NCBI GenBank assembly: GCA_027475525.1
Contig: JAMWFC010000044.1
Coordinates: forward strand, 1,365,340 to 1,429,339
Reading direction: 5' to 3'
DNA from: Macrolepiota albuminosa
Taxonomy: Eukaryota; Basidiomycota; Agaricomycetes; Agaricales; Agaricaceae
Length of the DNA: 64,000 bases
Below are positions 33,291 to 44,246 of this stretch, piece after piece (positions within the stretch are counted from its first letter, which is position 1; each line of letters begins with the position of its first letter). A program made the position numbers and the translations under genes. The notes beneath the pieces are model-generated. The model was not told where the DNA came from, made no database searches, and worked only from the letters and a program-made list of their open reading frames with translations.

Positions 33291-35883
33291 ATTGGAAGAG
33301 GATAGTGCGCATTGCATCAAATACCAGATTCCTGAATCAATCATGCCAGATCTCCACTGTGAGCTTCAGATCTGTTTCAATTGTTAAGAATGCTCAGAAA
33401 GACGATCCAATGTTTCTGAAAGCTGAATCAATGCTAGAATTATGACAGGTTCGAGACAAAGAGTTATTGTCACATTTCTCGATGATCCTCGAACAGTGCC
33501 AGCCTGGACTGAGATAGCCGATGGAAAAAAAATAATTTCGCCTCATGCACATCCGTACTCGCTTCCATTCAACGAGGCATTACTTTGATTTCCAATCAAT
33601 GCCAAATAAGTCGTTCCCACGCGCTCTTCTCATCTTGAGGATTGGAATGTCCTGATTGAAATTTTCGCTCATGCTTTCCCACTTTATTCTTGGACGCCTG
33701 ATTCTCAGGGATGTTACCTGATGGTGTCCTGTGCGACTGGAAACTCGCCCGGCACACTCTGAAACCTCCATCTCCTTGTAAGCACATCGATTAATCTTGA
33801 TTCCTTCCGTCCAGTGTCCTTAAGTTACTCGACTTCGTCCAGATGCACGATAGACAGTTATGTCGGGGCTTGAGCAAGTACCCCATCAATTTCGGCGTTG
33901 TGAAACATGAAATCGATGGATCATTTGTAAAGACTGGGCCAACGATGCCCAACTGTGACAATTGAAGACATCACGAGAATTTTTTTCGTGTTTTTCAACA
34001 TGGATACCTTTAATGGTACCATGCTTTATCGTCACAAATTCCTTTTCATGATCTTAACGTCCCTTGGCAGCGCCACTGGCTCTGAAGTTCAGCGTTACCG
34101 AAATCCGTCGGGCGCTCTTTACGATGTATCATTCATGTTCTTCGTATGTTTCTTTCTCATTGACTTTGAACATCAAGTTGATGTTCCATCCAGTGTTATT
34201 CTCATATAACCAAACATCTTTCTACTATCTCCGATGGCTCCTTCGCCACTTTCCCGTGTGAAGCTCACGGTACTCCCACTTGGACACGAGAGTGATCTTC
34301 TCAATCATAATGTTCTTAGAGCCCTATTGCTTGACTGCGATGTTGTAGATATAGCCTCGATGGCCTGGTTCGTCAAGTTCAAGTCCTGTATTAGCTCCTT
34401 TTCCTAATCTAATTTATTGCTTAATTCTGCGCAGTTGTCGGATTCGCTCTCCGGCCATGACGTATCGAAATGCCGTTCCCTATTAATCCCATCCGCCATT
34501 CCGAGGCACATCCGGAACGCATTTCATTGTCATCTCCACGGCTTGTTAGAAGCTACAACTTCTCGATGTTATTTCTATTGAAGCGCAGTCGTACGCGCGT
34601 CTTCATACTGTGATCACGGACCGGATCTTACACTTTCACCCCTGGACGTGTCTACATTTCAAGTTCGACTTTAATAACCTCCTGGGCTATCTTGCCAGTC
34701 TCGCCTCAAACCATCCTTGGTACATCTCTGGAGCCATAGGATTAAAGCTCCAGCTCCTCGACTCGGCCCGTCCCTGAAGACGTAACTGAATCCGAAACTC
34801 AAGATTGTCCAATCACTACCAAATCTATACTCTCCGTTTCTTCAACATCCTTGTCTGCTGCAAGCATGAGGTTAGATGGGCGTTGGTCCTGAGGCTGGGA
34901 CAGCTAATATCCTCCGAGTTCTTGCTATCCAATATTTATTTTGACATTACCTCTGAACATAACCATTGGAAAAGATTCTTTGTTCACATACATCAACGGC
35001 TCTGAGGACATCAATTATCACCATCATCACCTCACGTCATTGTCCCTCGTGTTGAGCCTGCCTTGCGTAGAGATACCTGATTTGATATGCTTATGACGCG
35101 TCATGTGCGAACGTTGAGCTCCTGCGATCCTTTTAACAGTCCTCGTGGTCTTCAAAACTACTCACGAGTACAATGCAATAACCTGTCATTATACTCAAGC
35201 CCAAAACCCTCGGCTGTCGACTTTAGCTGTAATGACTCCTCTCGAACTCCGGTTTTCTGAAAGCTTGTATGATCTTTTCTCCTGGGCCTCGGACATCGCA
35301 TTGAGAGAAGTCATCTCCAAACTGGGTTTCTCCTCAGACCCTTCCGTTTCCCATTTGAAGTCGAGTCAGATGTTATGGAGTATGTCATAAGAAATTGTCC
35401 TGTAACCGAGCACATTGCAAGGAGACTCCACTTCACATGTTGATATTACGTTTAACCTCTTCCACCGCCGGACGCTAGCAAGGAAACAAATAGGACAAGT
35501 ATGGAATGTGAGGCTTTGCCACGTTCCGAGGCTAGACCCCTCGGCCAAGTATATTTTTTTCTGGAATAGATCCGTGGTATCCATAACGGCTAAGAATGTG
35601 CAAGCCCTTACCAACCTTGTACGTACCCTTCGTTCTGAGCGTTCTATAATTATACTTGCTGCACCTTCCGAATAGAATACACGGTCGTCGTAATGCGCGG
35701 ACCCGCCCCTTCATGCCACGGCTATGGTCATCCCTGCCCGTGATTGAGGAGGCGTGTTGGATACACACCGAAACCTAGCCTCGGGAGTGCTGATGCTCGA
35801 GAGTTCTGATGCCTGGACAGAACAGATATAAAGAGGGACCAAGGTAGCAACTCCACACCTCTCAACCATCCGCATCTAACACA
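33291..35883. other. Gene-like but decayed region, no reliable gene
   Basis: The base composition is close to that of the gene islands and CG dinucleotides are present, but only short open pieces occur. Examples are MAPSPLSRVKLTVLPLGHE at 34234, MTPLELRFSESLYDLFSWA at about 35232, followed by a GTATGT donor, and an open frame at 35415-35675. I could not join them into a protein or recognise a family. It may be one or more pseudogenes at the edge of the repeat block. A possible promoter for the next gene lies just upstream of 35884 (ATATAAAGAG at about 35826). Confidence 0.3.
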
Positions 35884-37236
35884 ATGACCGGTGTTCCTCC
35901 GCCTCCATCTGCTCTTTCTTATCGTTCATGTGAGCGCAAACCTAGCTACACCGCCCCCACAAAAACGCCCTCTCCTCTGCGCCATGCGACATCATACTCC
36001 CGCTCTTCCTCTTGCTCGAGCTCCGACTGCTCAGATTCTGCTGGTTCCTCTTTGCCTCACACACAGTCGAAGGCCAAATCCGACCTAGCTTCCTTGCAAT
36101 TCGATCTGGCAAGCGATGTAACAGCGACAAAAATGAAACGAATCCATCTGCTTCCGATCCTCAAGCGAGCGGATAAAACGCTTATCCAATGTTAGTGACA
36201 GCCTTCTTTCATTGACGCCAGAAATTGAAAATTTGCTTGTTGCATATTAGCCAAAGTTCAATCTTCTATTCAAATATCTATACATACTTCCGAATCGGGA
36301 ACAACAACATCGCTTTCCTCCTCTTCCGAAAGCTCCGGACGTTCGCTATCAGAAACGAAAAGCCGTCCAACTCCGAATCCTATATTACTGCGTCCGCGGC
36401 CTTCAAAACCTGTGGTGAATCAAACGATGACTTCTTCGAAGCCTAAGAAACTTAAGGCGAGCAAAGGACGAGCCACGGCGAATCCTCGTGCCTCGATACC
36501 GGAACGTCAACGTCAACGCCACGTGTCATTCCTCCCGCCGGGCACTAACCCTGGCCCCAAGAATCCAAGAGAACTCCACCCATTACTCACTTACTTCCCG
36601 GTACGGAAATTCGCTCGTTTCCTCGACCTACCGTCGCCCTGTGCTCCACTCTCTCTTGCATATGATGTTTCTTCGCCCCCCTGCCCCTTCTCTATCACGA
36701 TTACTCGTGCCCTTCCTTGTACAGGTTCGACCGAAAGCGCGACATGCTCTAGGATGACTTTAGGCCCACATATGATTTTTACTACGCTTTCTGAGCCCGC
36801 CACAGTCCCTCCCACCACTTCCCAGCTGGTACTCACGTCTTCAATGTTCCCATGGGAAGTGGTCGCTAGCTCTACACGTAAGAACTCTGTCTCAGACTCT
36901 AGTCCTAATGCTTCGTCTGTGTCAATTGCGATGGTACGGCATATGACAAATCTCGATGTTCTTCAAGCGATCCATCTAACGCTCGCAACACGTGTCCTAC
37001 CAGAGGAGTGGGCGCTTCTGAGTGGCTCAGAGAAAAAAAGAGTTCTCAAGGCTTACGAGAGACGATGTATCCAAGCCGATGGAGGATGGGATGAAGGTGT
37101 ACGTCGCGTGGACTATCTGTGTGGGAAGACGCTTCTTGTCGGGGTAGAGTTCGTGAGAGGAAAAGAAAAAGACGGTGTGGAGCCATCAGTGAAGGGGAAG
37201 ATGGTCTTTGCACATCCTACTTCGACATTGCTATAA
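35884..37236 (+). CDS. DUF6699-like protein
   Basis: Two exons (35884-36190, 36251-37236; 60-nt intron) give 430 residues. The N-terminal ~200 residues are Ser/Pro/Lys-rich and probably disordered. The C-terminal half has the agaricomycete DUF6699 pattern: LHPLLTYF, YDVSSPP, SEPATVPPTTSQLVL, FPWEVVASS, NLDVLQAIHLTL, EEWALL, and GVRRVDYLCGKTLLVGVE. No biochemical role is known for the family. It converges with the secreted-protein gene on the minus strand, with about 280 bp between stops. A TATAAA-like box lies about 55 bp before the ATG. Confidence 0.82.
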
Positions 37237-37514
37237 TTGACTCTCTAAACTATTGGAATATTCGTTTCAGGCATTGTTATCATACCCTTGGACTCGTTTA
37301 TGTAATATTCATTGCACACATTGACACTAAACTAGCCACATATTTTGAATATAGCACCTATTGGATAGACTTTTGTCCTATCTAGAATGTACATGATTAG
37401 GGTATAGGATGTCCAGGGTATATGCATGAGAGCCTAAAAAAAATTCATGACGCATGTGGGCCAGGAATGCGGCGACAGGAGAATTCGGATGCATGAACCA
37501 CATTCCAAATGACA

Positions 37515-38689
37515 CTATTGTGTACACGATATCCCCAAGTCAGGGAAGTCGTATGTACCCGGGATTGCAGTCATGCATCCCAGTCGATCTTGATGTGAAT
37601 TGCAGTTTGACTGGTCGTTAGCTGAGGCGCAGCAGCGGATACAGAAGCGGTTTAATCTCGGTTCGACCCTGGCATACAAGACCATCAATGTGATTCTTTG
37701 AAACAGGATAAACGCAACAATGTACGTACAATTCGATGAAGCTAGCACCGTATCCACCGAAGGTGCATTGAGCCCCGTTTGGATAACGAACGTCAAACTG
37801 GCCGCCTTCATCCGAAGGATCAAGGTGAAATTTGGTCGAGTCCAAGCAACCGGTAACCTATGAATATAGATAATTAGACGGTACAAACAAAACAAAGGGA
37901 GAAATAAGGTTAGGTGAAACCGATATGAAGGAGCCACATCAGTGAATAAACACTTATGGCATCATGAGGCTTAACAGCATGAGGAAGGGAAATAGGAAGC
38001 AAGGAGAACTTCGGAAAGAGTCATAGAAAGATGCGGTACTGGCGTGGTGGAAATTAACTCGCAATGAAACTAACTCTCGGCTCACATGAGCAACGTAAAA
38101 CTCTAACAATAAAGAATTGGATCATAACGAGGAAAGAAACGACCAACCTGGACATAGGCTCCATCATCAGACTTTTCATAGGCAGCCGCTGTTATAAAAC
38201 CTTCCGTAAACTGTTTCCCGTCACAACCGGAGGAGTCTGAGTTCGGCGAGCGGTATGCTATACCATCACCCATCTCCGCGTCGCCAATGTGTTCTAACTT
38301 AGAGTTGAAAGTTGTATATGATATAATGAGGGTAAGTTACCTCCAGAATTTTTTGGCAATATGAGTGAAAAATCTTTGGCACTGTTAATATGGACGGTAG
38401 TCAAACAAGAGGGATCGCCAGTAGGTTCTGGTGTGGGCCGCGCGTCGACTGGACCGATAGGGGTGGTAGAGCTTGCGTTCAAAGAACGCCGGGAAACAGG
38501 ATTAGGTACTCTGTTCAAGAACGGGCGATTTGACCAAGGGCGGTTTTCAGATGAGTGTTGATCTGGTTGGTCTTGTACATCAGAGCTTGCACGCAAAATT
38601 GTACCACGATGGTAAGAGTCGTTGATAGCAGCTGAATTGGTATAGCACACCATCACTAGTAGAGCGTAAAAATAGAAAAGGCGCATCAT
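37515..38689 (-). CDS. Secreted Cys-rich protein, unnamed fungal family
   Basis: Four exons (38689-38341, 38293-38148, 37857-37730, 37668-37515) sum to 258 residues. MMRLFYFYALLVMVCYTNSA is a signal peptide. A Ser/Pro-rich linker follows, then a Cys-rich domain with CDGKQFTEGFITAA, YVQVTGCLDSTKF, GGQFDVRYPNGAQCTFGGYG, NRFCIRCCASAND, CNSHQDRLGC and IPGTYDFPDLGISC. The repeated Cys pattern suggests several disulphides and an extracellular role. I have seen the pattern in agaricomycete proteins without an assigned function. Intron 2 is 290 nt, far longer than any other here; introns 1 and 3 are 47 and 61 nt. It is divergent from the membrane-protein gene at 39183. Confidence 0.85.
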
Positions 38690-39182
38690 GGTAGGTCTCA
38701 AGAAAGGAATAGTTACCATCGGTCGAGGGGTTATCGAATAGCTCGAGGCTATTAATCTAATCTAATCATTACATTATGTAACCATGCAATCAATGCCCTG
38801 ACAACGTTGCTTGCAAACCAACTGCAATCGTTGCCGAAACAAAGTATTGAATAATGCAGATTCCTGCTCTTCTAGGTACTCCATCTGGCCCTCTCATCAC
38901 TGGACAGACAAGCTACTGACCAGTGGTGGATGGAAACGGATAACATCAGCTACTTCAGCGGAACTCGGGAGATTGAATCAAATGCTCCAGTCCCATCTCG
39001 TTTCATCAATTACCATCTTTTCATCATTCTGTCAGCATGATCGTATTATAAATATGGGACAAGGCCCCTCCCTTCGTCTAGCTCTATCACGGTCAAACTA
39101 ACATTATTGCAGGCTGCTCCTTGATGAAGACGTGCTTTCACCCAAGAGGTTTACTCCTGCTCTGCACTGTTTGAAGCTCTCT
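38690..39182. promoter_or_regulatory. Divergent intergenic region
   Basis: This lies between the secreted-protein gene and membrane paralogue A, so it presumably carries both promoters. No conserved repeated motif stood out. Open frames within it have no recognisable product. Confidence 0.35.
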
Positions 39183-40749
39183 ATGATTTCTGTACTGTAC
39201 AAAGTCTCACTCGAAGGGCATCACATAAGGTACAGAAACTCGTCCGCGATAGAGCTTGACTCTGGAAGCTCTGTTGGCGGCTCTACCTTGATGATCTTTA
39301 GAGAAACGTTTCTGAATGTCACCTTCTCAGGTAAGATTCTCTCTCATTCTTGTCATGTCGATGGCATAACGTTAACAATAGGAACGTCAATAGCCATATA
39401 CGGTGACAGTATCTCTTTGCGTAATTCTAGTATTGGGCCATCGCTCGATTCAGCGACTAATGCATTCATTGATGGTATACCTACAAAAGCTACATTCTTT
39501 GCCAAAAGCAATGGTGGCCTTCTGTACGAATCACCCAGATTATCAGAAGGCTTGCATTCACTGAGCTTTTCGAACATTTCAAACGTCTATATTGACTATA
39601 TGTTTGTAACGCCTGGAAACCAGACGGAGATACTTGGAGAAACTTTGCTCGTTGATAGCAGTGATTCTAGCCTGTCCTACGAAGGCGATTGGGTGCGAGA
39701 GGATGCTGCCCAGGATGCGGAAGTTTGCATCCCAATTGCGACTTCAACTATGAGGTCGAACTCAACCAGTGCATCGGTCAGCTTTCCTTTTACGGGTAAG
39801 CTGTTGAATGTATGTGGATCTTCATTCTGCAACATCACTCACATTAGGGACCGCCGTGTCCGTTTTTGGTTCTTGCGGCCGAGAACTAGACAATCTGAAT
39901 GTCGACGTATATCTGGATGGCGTCCTTTCCCCTAAAACAGTTCCGAATGACAATGAGTTTCGACATACCGTTTTCCCGTTGTTCTCTATATCCGGACTCT
40001 CGGAAGGCAGCCACACTTTGAAATTACTACTCATCAACAATGACAGCGTTCCAATGAATCTCAGCGTCGATTGCTTCACCTATTCTCCATCATTCCACTC
40101 GCTTGCGACAAAACCGATTACAAACACAAGTCCCACAGAGCCTACTAACGAAGTATTGATCCTTTCAAAACCGACGAATTCTCCTTCTATAAAGCCAAAT
40201 GGGGCTCGCTTAGCTGGACTCATTTTAGGCGTCATAGGCATTGCTCTCTTTCTAGCCCTTCTTATCTTTAGAAGGCGTGTTTTCGGACGGAGAGCTCGTC
40301 CTCCACCGGACAGTGAGTGAATACTGCGTAAGGCTGTATTTAGCCTTGACTTTTCTTTTAGCACATCCATTTGCTCTTGGCGGTCGCCGAAAAGATGTTA
40401 CGGCGCAAAAGACGCCGCGACGGACGGAGCAACCATTGCCTCCCAACACTGCCGGCCGCCCGTTGCGTGGAATTCTGAAGAAGGAATCTGAATCACAATC
40501 TGTGCTTGAAGTGAACGCATTGCCTCACGGAGTGCATTCACCCGTTACTGGGAAGGTCACCAGTGAGTTCATCTCATACGGCCACTTGCACTGCCTGAGA
40601 TCCCAGTACAGAAATCAACTCACCTGTTCTTCCCGCCAAAGAAATTTCGTCTCAGCCGCTATCGAGTACGTCGTATCTTCTCATGTGAAACGTAATTCAG
40701 TGACTGATAGGATGTTTCCCATCTGATAGACGGAGCATCCCCTGTTTGA
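39183..40749 (+). CDS. Single-pass membrane protein, paralogue A
   Basis: Exons 39183-39330, 39382-39795, 39848-40312, 40362-40562, 40610-40665 and 40711-40749 (the last two less certain) sum to 440 residues. Two beta-rich extracellular modules each carry a G-T-S/A-I/V-S/A-V/I-Y/F-G strand (GTSIAIYG, GTAVSVFG), SYEGDW, and SEGLHSLS or SEGSHTLK repeats. They are followed by a Thr/Ser/Pro linker, one TM helix (AGLILGVIGIALFLALLIF) and a basic tail RRRVFGRR. No cleaved signal is visible, as in paralogue B. This layout is common in agaricomycete single-pass proteins of unknown role; surface sensing or adhesion is a guess. Splicing of the last 190 nt has alternatives. Confidence 0.78.
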
Positions 40750-41582
40750 CAACTGTTTCTGACCCAGTCATACATCAAAAGGGTGTTATGTATCTGTAGA
40801 ATCACCTAATACACAAACTATGAGGATTTGGAATGAAATGTGATGGTGTGTTGAGGTATCAACAAGCATCTGTTCAATGCACAATCGTATTTCCCATTCC
40901 AAAGCTCTTAATAGTCGGCACATCCAATACATCTGATATCAGTAACAGCCTCAGTGCCGAACTTGAGCTGGATTGATGAATCGAGATCTATGCGTGTGTA
41001 ATGGTACGTGCACTTTCGTATCCTACGCAAAGTACATGAAAGAGTTTTTCAGTATCCTAAATTATGCTAGTGTGATATGCTAGTATGGAATGGCAGACCC
41101 GGGCGAGAGTTCACGTGAGGATTGAGGATTCGGAAAATCCTTCAAGTTTGATCCAAGCTGATCGATCCGTTCCCCACTGCCTCTTCTCTGACAATGGTAT
41201 TGATATCAAGCACGGGTTTTCATCTGTCCCGCCTCCTTACACACAGATTCCCAGAGACCATCTGTTAGAAAATACGATTGCATCCTACCATTATCGCTAT
41301 AATGGACGAACTCTCTGGTGTTCTCGGGCTTGAACAGTTTCAAAGGGTCATTGTAATGACGAACACAAGTGTAATACACAGCTGAGATGTACATCCCCTT
41401 TCCACTTCTTCCCAAATCATGACGCTGGCGTATCTCTGATGATTCATGCGAGTCATCTGTGGGAAGTCATAATGCTGGTGGCTGATGCACTTTGACACAG
41501 TTCAGTCGCTTATCATTTACTATCATTGATAGTAGCAGACAACAGACCCCTAGTCCCGTCTGTTTTTCCTATTCAACGTTAG
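40727..41582. other. Intergenic region between membrane paralogues
   Basis: The open frame at 41085-41333 has no recognisable motif, and the region otherwise looks noncoding (terminator of paralogue A, promoter of B). The first ~20 bases overlap the uncertain last exon of paralogue A. Confidence 0.35.
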
Positions 41583-43450
41583 ATGGCCACCATCCTTTTC
41601 GATGATAACTCGGGCGCATTGGTTTTCGGACAAGACGCGGTGTATGAGACCCAAGCATCACACAATTTCATTGGGGGGTCAGCAGTGGCGATATTTTCGG
41701 GGTCATTAGATTTCTTCTTTTCAGGTGTGTCGTTGCCTCTAATCTGCAATTCATCTCAGTAAGTTGAGATACAGGGATTGAGATTGGTATATTTGGACGC
41801 ATGAACAGAAATGATTCTTCATCTCGGGGCGTTCCAGTACCCAATATCGGAGAAGTTCTCATGGATGGCACTCCTATAGAAAGCAATGTTACCGTTCCTG
41901 ACGACGATGCTATTAGCTTGATCTATCAGCTACCTCAACTATCCGATACAAAGCACATCCTGACTCTCTCCAATGTATCTTCCATAATTCTGGACTTCAT
42001 CGAAGTTACAGCTGGTAACACAGCTTCTCTCTCTGGATCAACACTGCTTCTGAGTAGCAGTGACACTGCTATCTCTTACGAAGGCAACTGGAACTATAAT
42101 GCTACAATATTGGTTGACGACGTCCATCAGTACCGCCGACCCATCGGCGGAGCAACTCGTGATGCAAATTTCGGCGATGGTTCTGCCACGATTTCCTTCG
42201 CTGGTAAATAATTCGCTATCGAAAAGGCAACCAATGATGTATATGCTGTGCAGGTACTTCGATATCCGTATCGGGCACGCACTATCCCGATCCCCGAGGG
42301 CCGTGCCATCCCACATTCTATCTTGATGGAAAAAAACAATCTTACCAGTCCCCACGACGATCAGGACCTAATTATCCTTGGTTTTCATCGCAACGAATCT
42401 CGAACGGTAACCACGTTCTGAAAATCGACCTCTCTGGGAACACCCCAGGGGCACACTTTTCCCTAGAGTACATTACTTATACTGCCTCGAATCTGGATAC
42501 TAACTCTCACCAAATTCCCGCTTCTGTGTTTGTTGGTGTTGGTGTTGGTGTGGGCGTCGTTGTTATTGGGATACTGCTGGTGATAATGTGGTGGTGGAGA
42601 AGACGGAGATCTAGAAGACAACAGTCTGATACTGCTGCCACATCGACTGGTACGTGCTTTCTGTTTCATATCAATCATGCTTTTAAAGTCAGTTCTAGAC
42701 ACCTCTGGATTGCCTCATCCTGCGCACCAAGACTTAGACACAGGCCGAATGAATCAGACCGTTCAGAAGTCATCCGACTTGCAAGCCCATTCAACGCGGA
42801 TTCTAACTCCCCACGACTTACCTGCGGTCAATCCATCGACGAGACAGAATGAGCCCAGTACTTCTCTGGAAACTCGACATATACCTACAGTAGACAGTCG
42901 TTCGACGCAAGGTGCGTATGTACGTGAAAGATTAGCAAATATCCTGATTCACTCACCAGTTCAACGGCTTTCGCACTATGAGGAGCAACAAATAATAAAG
43001 CCCTTGGTCCCTCGTCGAAGGGAAGAAGCACGGACTCATAGCCAACCAGAGATCCCGAATCGGTCTACAACCGAGACAAGCTCTCAAAGGCTACCGCAGT
43101 TCTCGGTATACCTCCCACACGACATAGTACCCTCTGGTCTCGCTAACCATCGACATCATCTCAACCGTGAACTAAACACTGACCATTATCAAGATGTCGT
43201 CACTGCGACTAGTGAGGGTATGGGAAAAACACATCTTCCCGAAGGGGCTTGGGGAATGCGAGTGCAACAGTTGGAAGAACTGATGCGGGAGCTCAGAGAA
43301 GGAACTGCTCCCTCGGAACTGGGGCACGATCAGGTCGGAACGGGACATAGCACGACTCTCTCAGGCATGATGGAGGAAATTTTTGAATATCGGAGGAACC
43401 AGACGAGGGGGGGAGAGGGGACATTAGTACCTCATAGAAATGCTAGTTGA
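41583..43450 (+). CDS. Single-pass membrane protein, paralogue B
   Basis: Four exons (41583-41724, 41775-42203, 42254-42649, 42693-43450) sum to 574 residues. The N-terminal modules match paralogue A at the same intron positions: ...FFFSG then IEIGIFG, SDTAISYEGNWNY, ATISFAG then TSISVSG, and NGNHVLKIDLSG. A Gly/Val-rich TM helix (VGVGVGVVVIGILLVIMWWW) is followed by RRRRSRRQQ and a long cytoplasmic tail of ~250 residues rich in Ser, Thr, Arg and His, with a probable helix (GMRVQQLEELMRELREG). The tail is far longer than in A, so the pair may share an outer domain but signal differently (inference). Confidence 0.87.
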
Positions 43451-43925
43451 CCAGTTTTGTATACAATCATTACGATCTTTTGATTTTGTTTTTTTTACTA
43501 CCTTTGCAATCCGCAATCCAGAGCAAAGCACTTGGTAGGGCGACTTCATTCTAGGCTCGAAGGGAGAAAAAGTGTTTATCGATAAAAACTCCGACGTTCT
43601 GCGGACGATCATCAAGCGCAATGGTTCATTCTTGCTGCGCGTCAAACTAGGTCACAAACTCACATTAAATGAGGCTCTAGTACAATTCGTGGGTGAGAAA
43701 TAGCGCCCTTCCAAATGCAGGTACGAAATGCAGGAGGGGCGTATTTTGATGTGAGACTTCTGTGTGACCGCAAGCTGCTAGAGTCCTTACCGTCATCTAG
43801 AAATACATCGAAATTTCAGTGATAAGACTTTCTTCGTCACCTTTCCTCGTCTTTGCCTTCACCTTATCCTTACTTGTTTTTCCTCATTTCTTATACATTC
43901 CTCACTGTTTTCGCGATGTCATCGC
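43451..43925. other. Intergenic region up to the copia insertion
   Basis: 3' flank of paralogue B. No gene is supported. It ends with ATCGC (43921-43925), the target-site copy of the retrotransposon that follows. Confidence 0.45.
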
Positions 43926-44246
43926 TGTCGCAGCATTATTGCGCAACGATAATATGTATATTCGCGTATAGTAGTTAATACAAAGATAGACTGGAGTCAA
44001 TGCCGAAAAGATGACATAAGTAAGAATAATATAATAATATACAGTAAATGGCATACCTGGAGTCAATGCCGAAAAGATGACATGACCCCAGGTTTTCACA
44101 TAGTATTTATAGACGTGAATGTAAGTAAATTATGTCATAACAGGATAAGAAATACATCATGGTGAGAAAAGGAAAACATACGCGTGTATGAGGTAACTGT
44201 GATGTCATTGAAGAGTAATCAGTATCATACGTCATATCCTTCGACA
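43926..44246 (-). repeat. Copia element 1, 3' LTR
   Basis: 321 bp, identical in appearance to 48567-48887. It contains an internal direct repeat (TCATCTTTTCGGCATTGACTCC, broken across copies) and a TATAAATACT box near 44105 on the minus strand, likely the promoter. The polyprotein stop lies 22 bp inside this LTR. Confidence 0.95.

Noticed and set aside
40563..40599. 37-nt intron with CTGAG acceptor at the end of membrane paralogue A
   Set aside because: Shorter than any secure intron here; the 47-nt alternative ending CCAG plus a 45-nt last intron keeps the frame.
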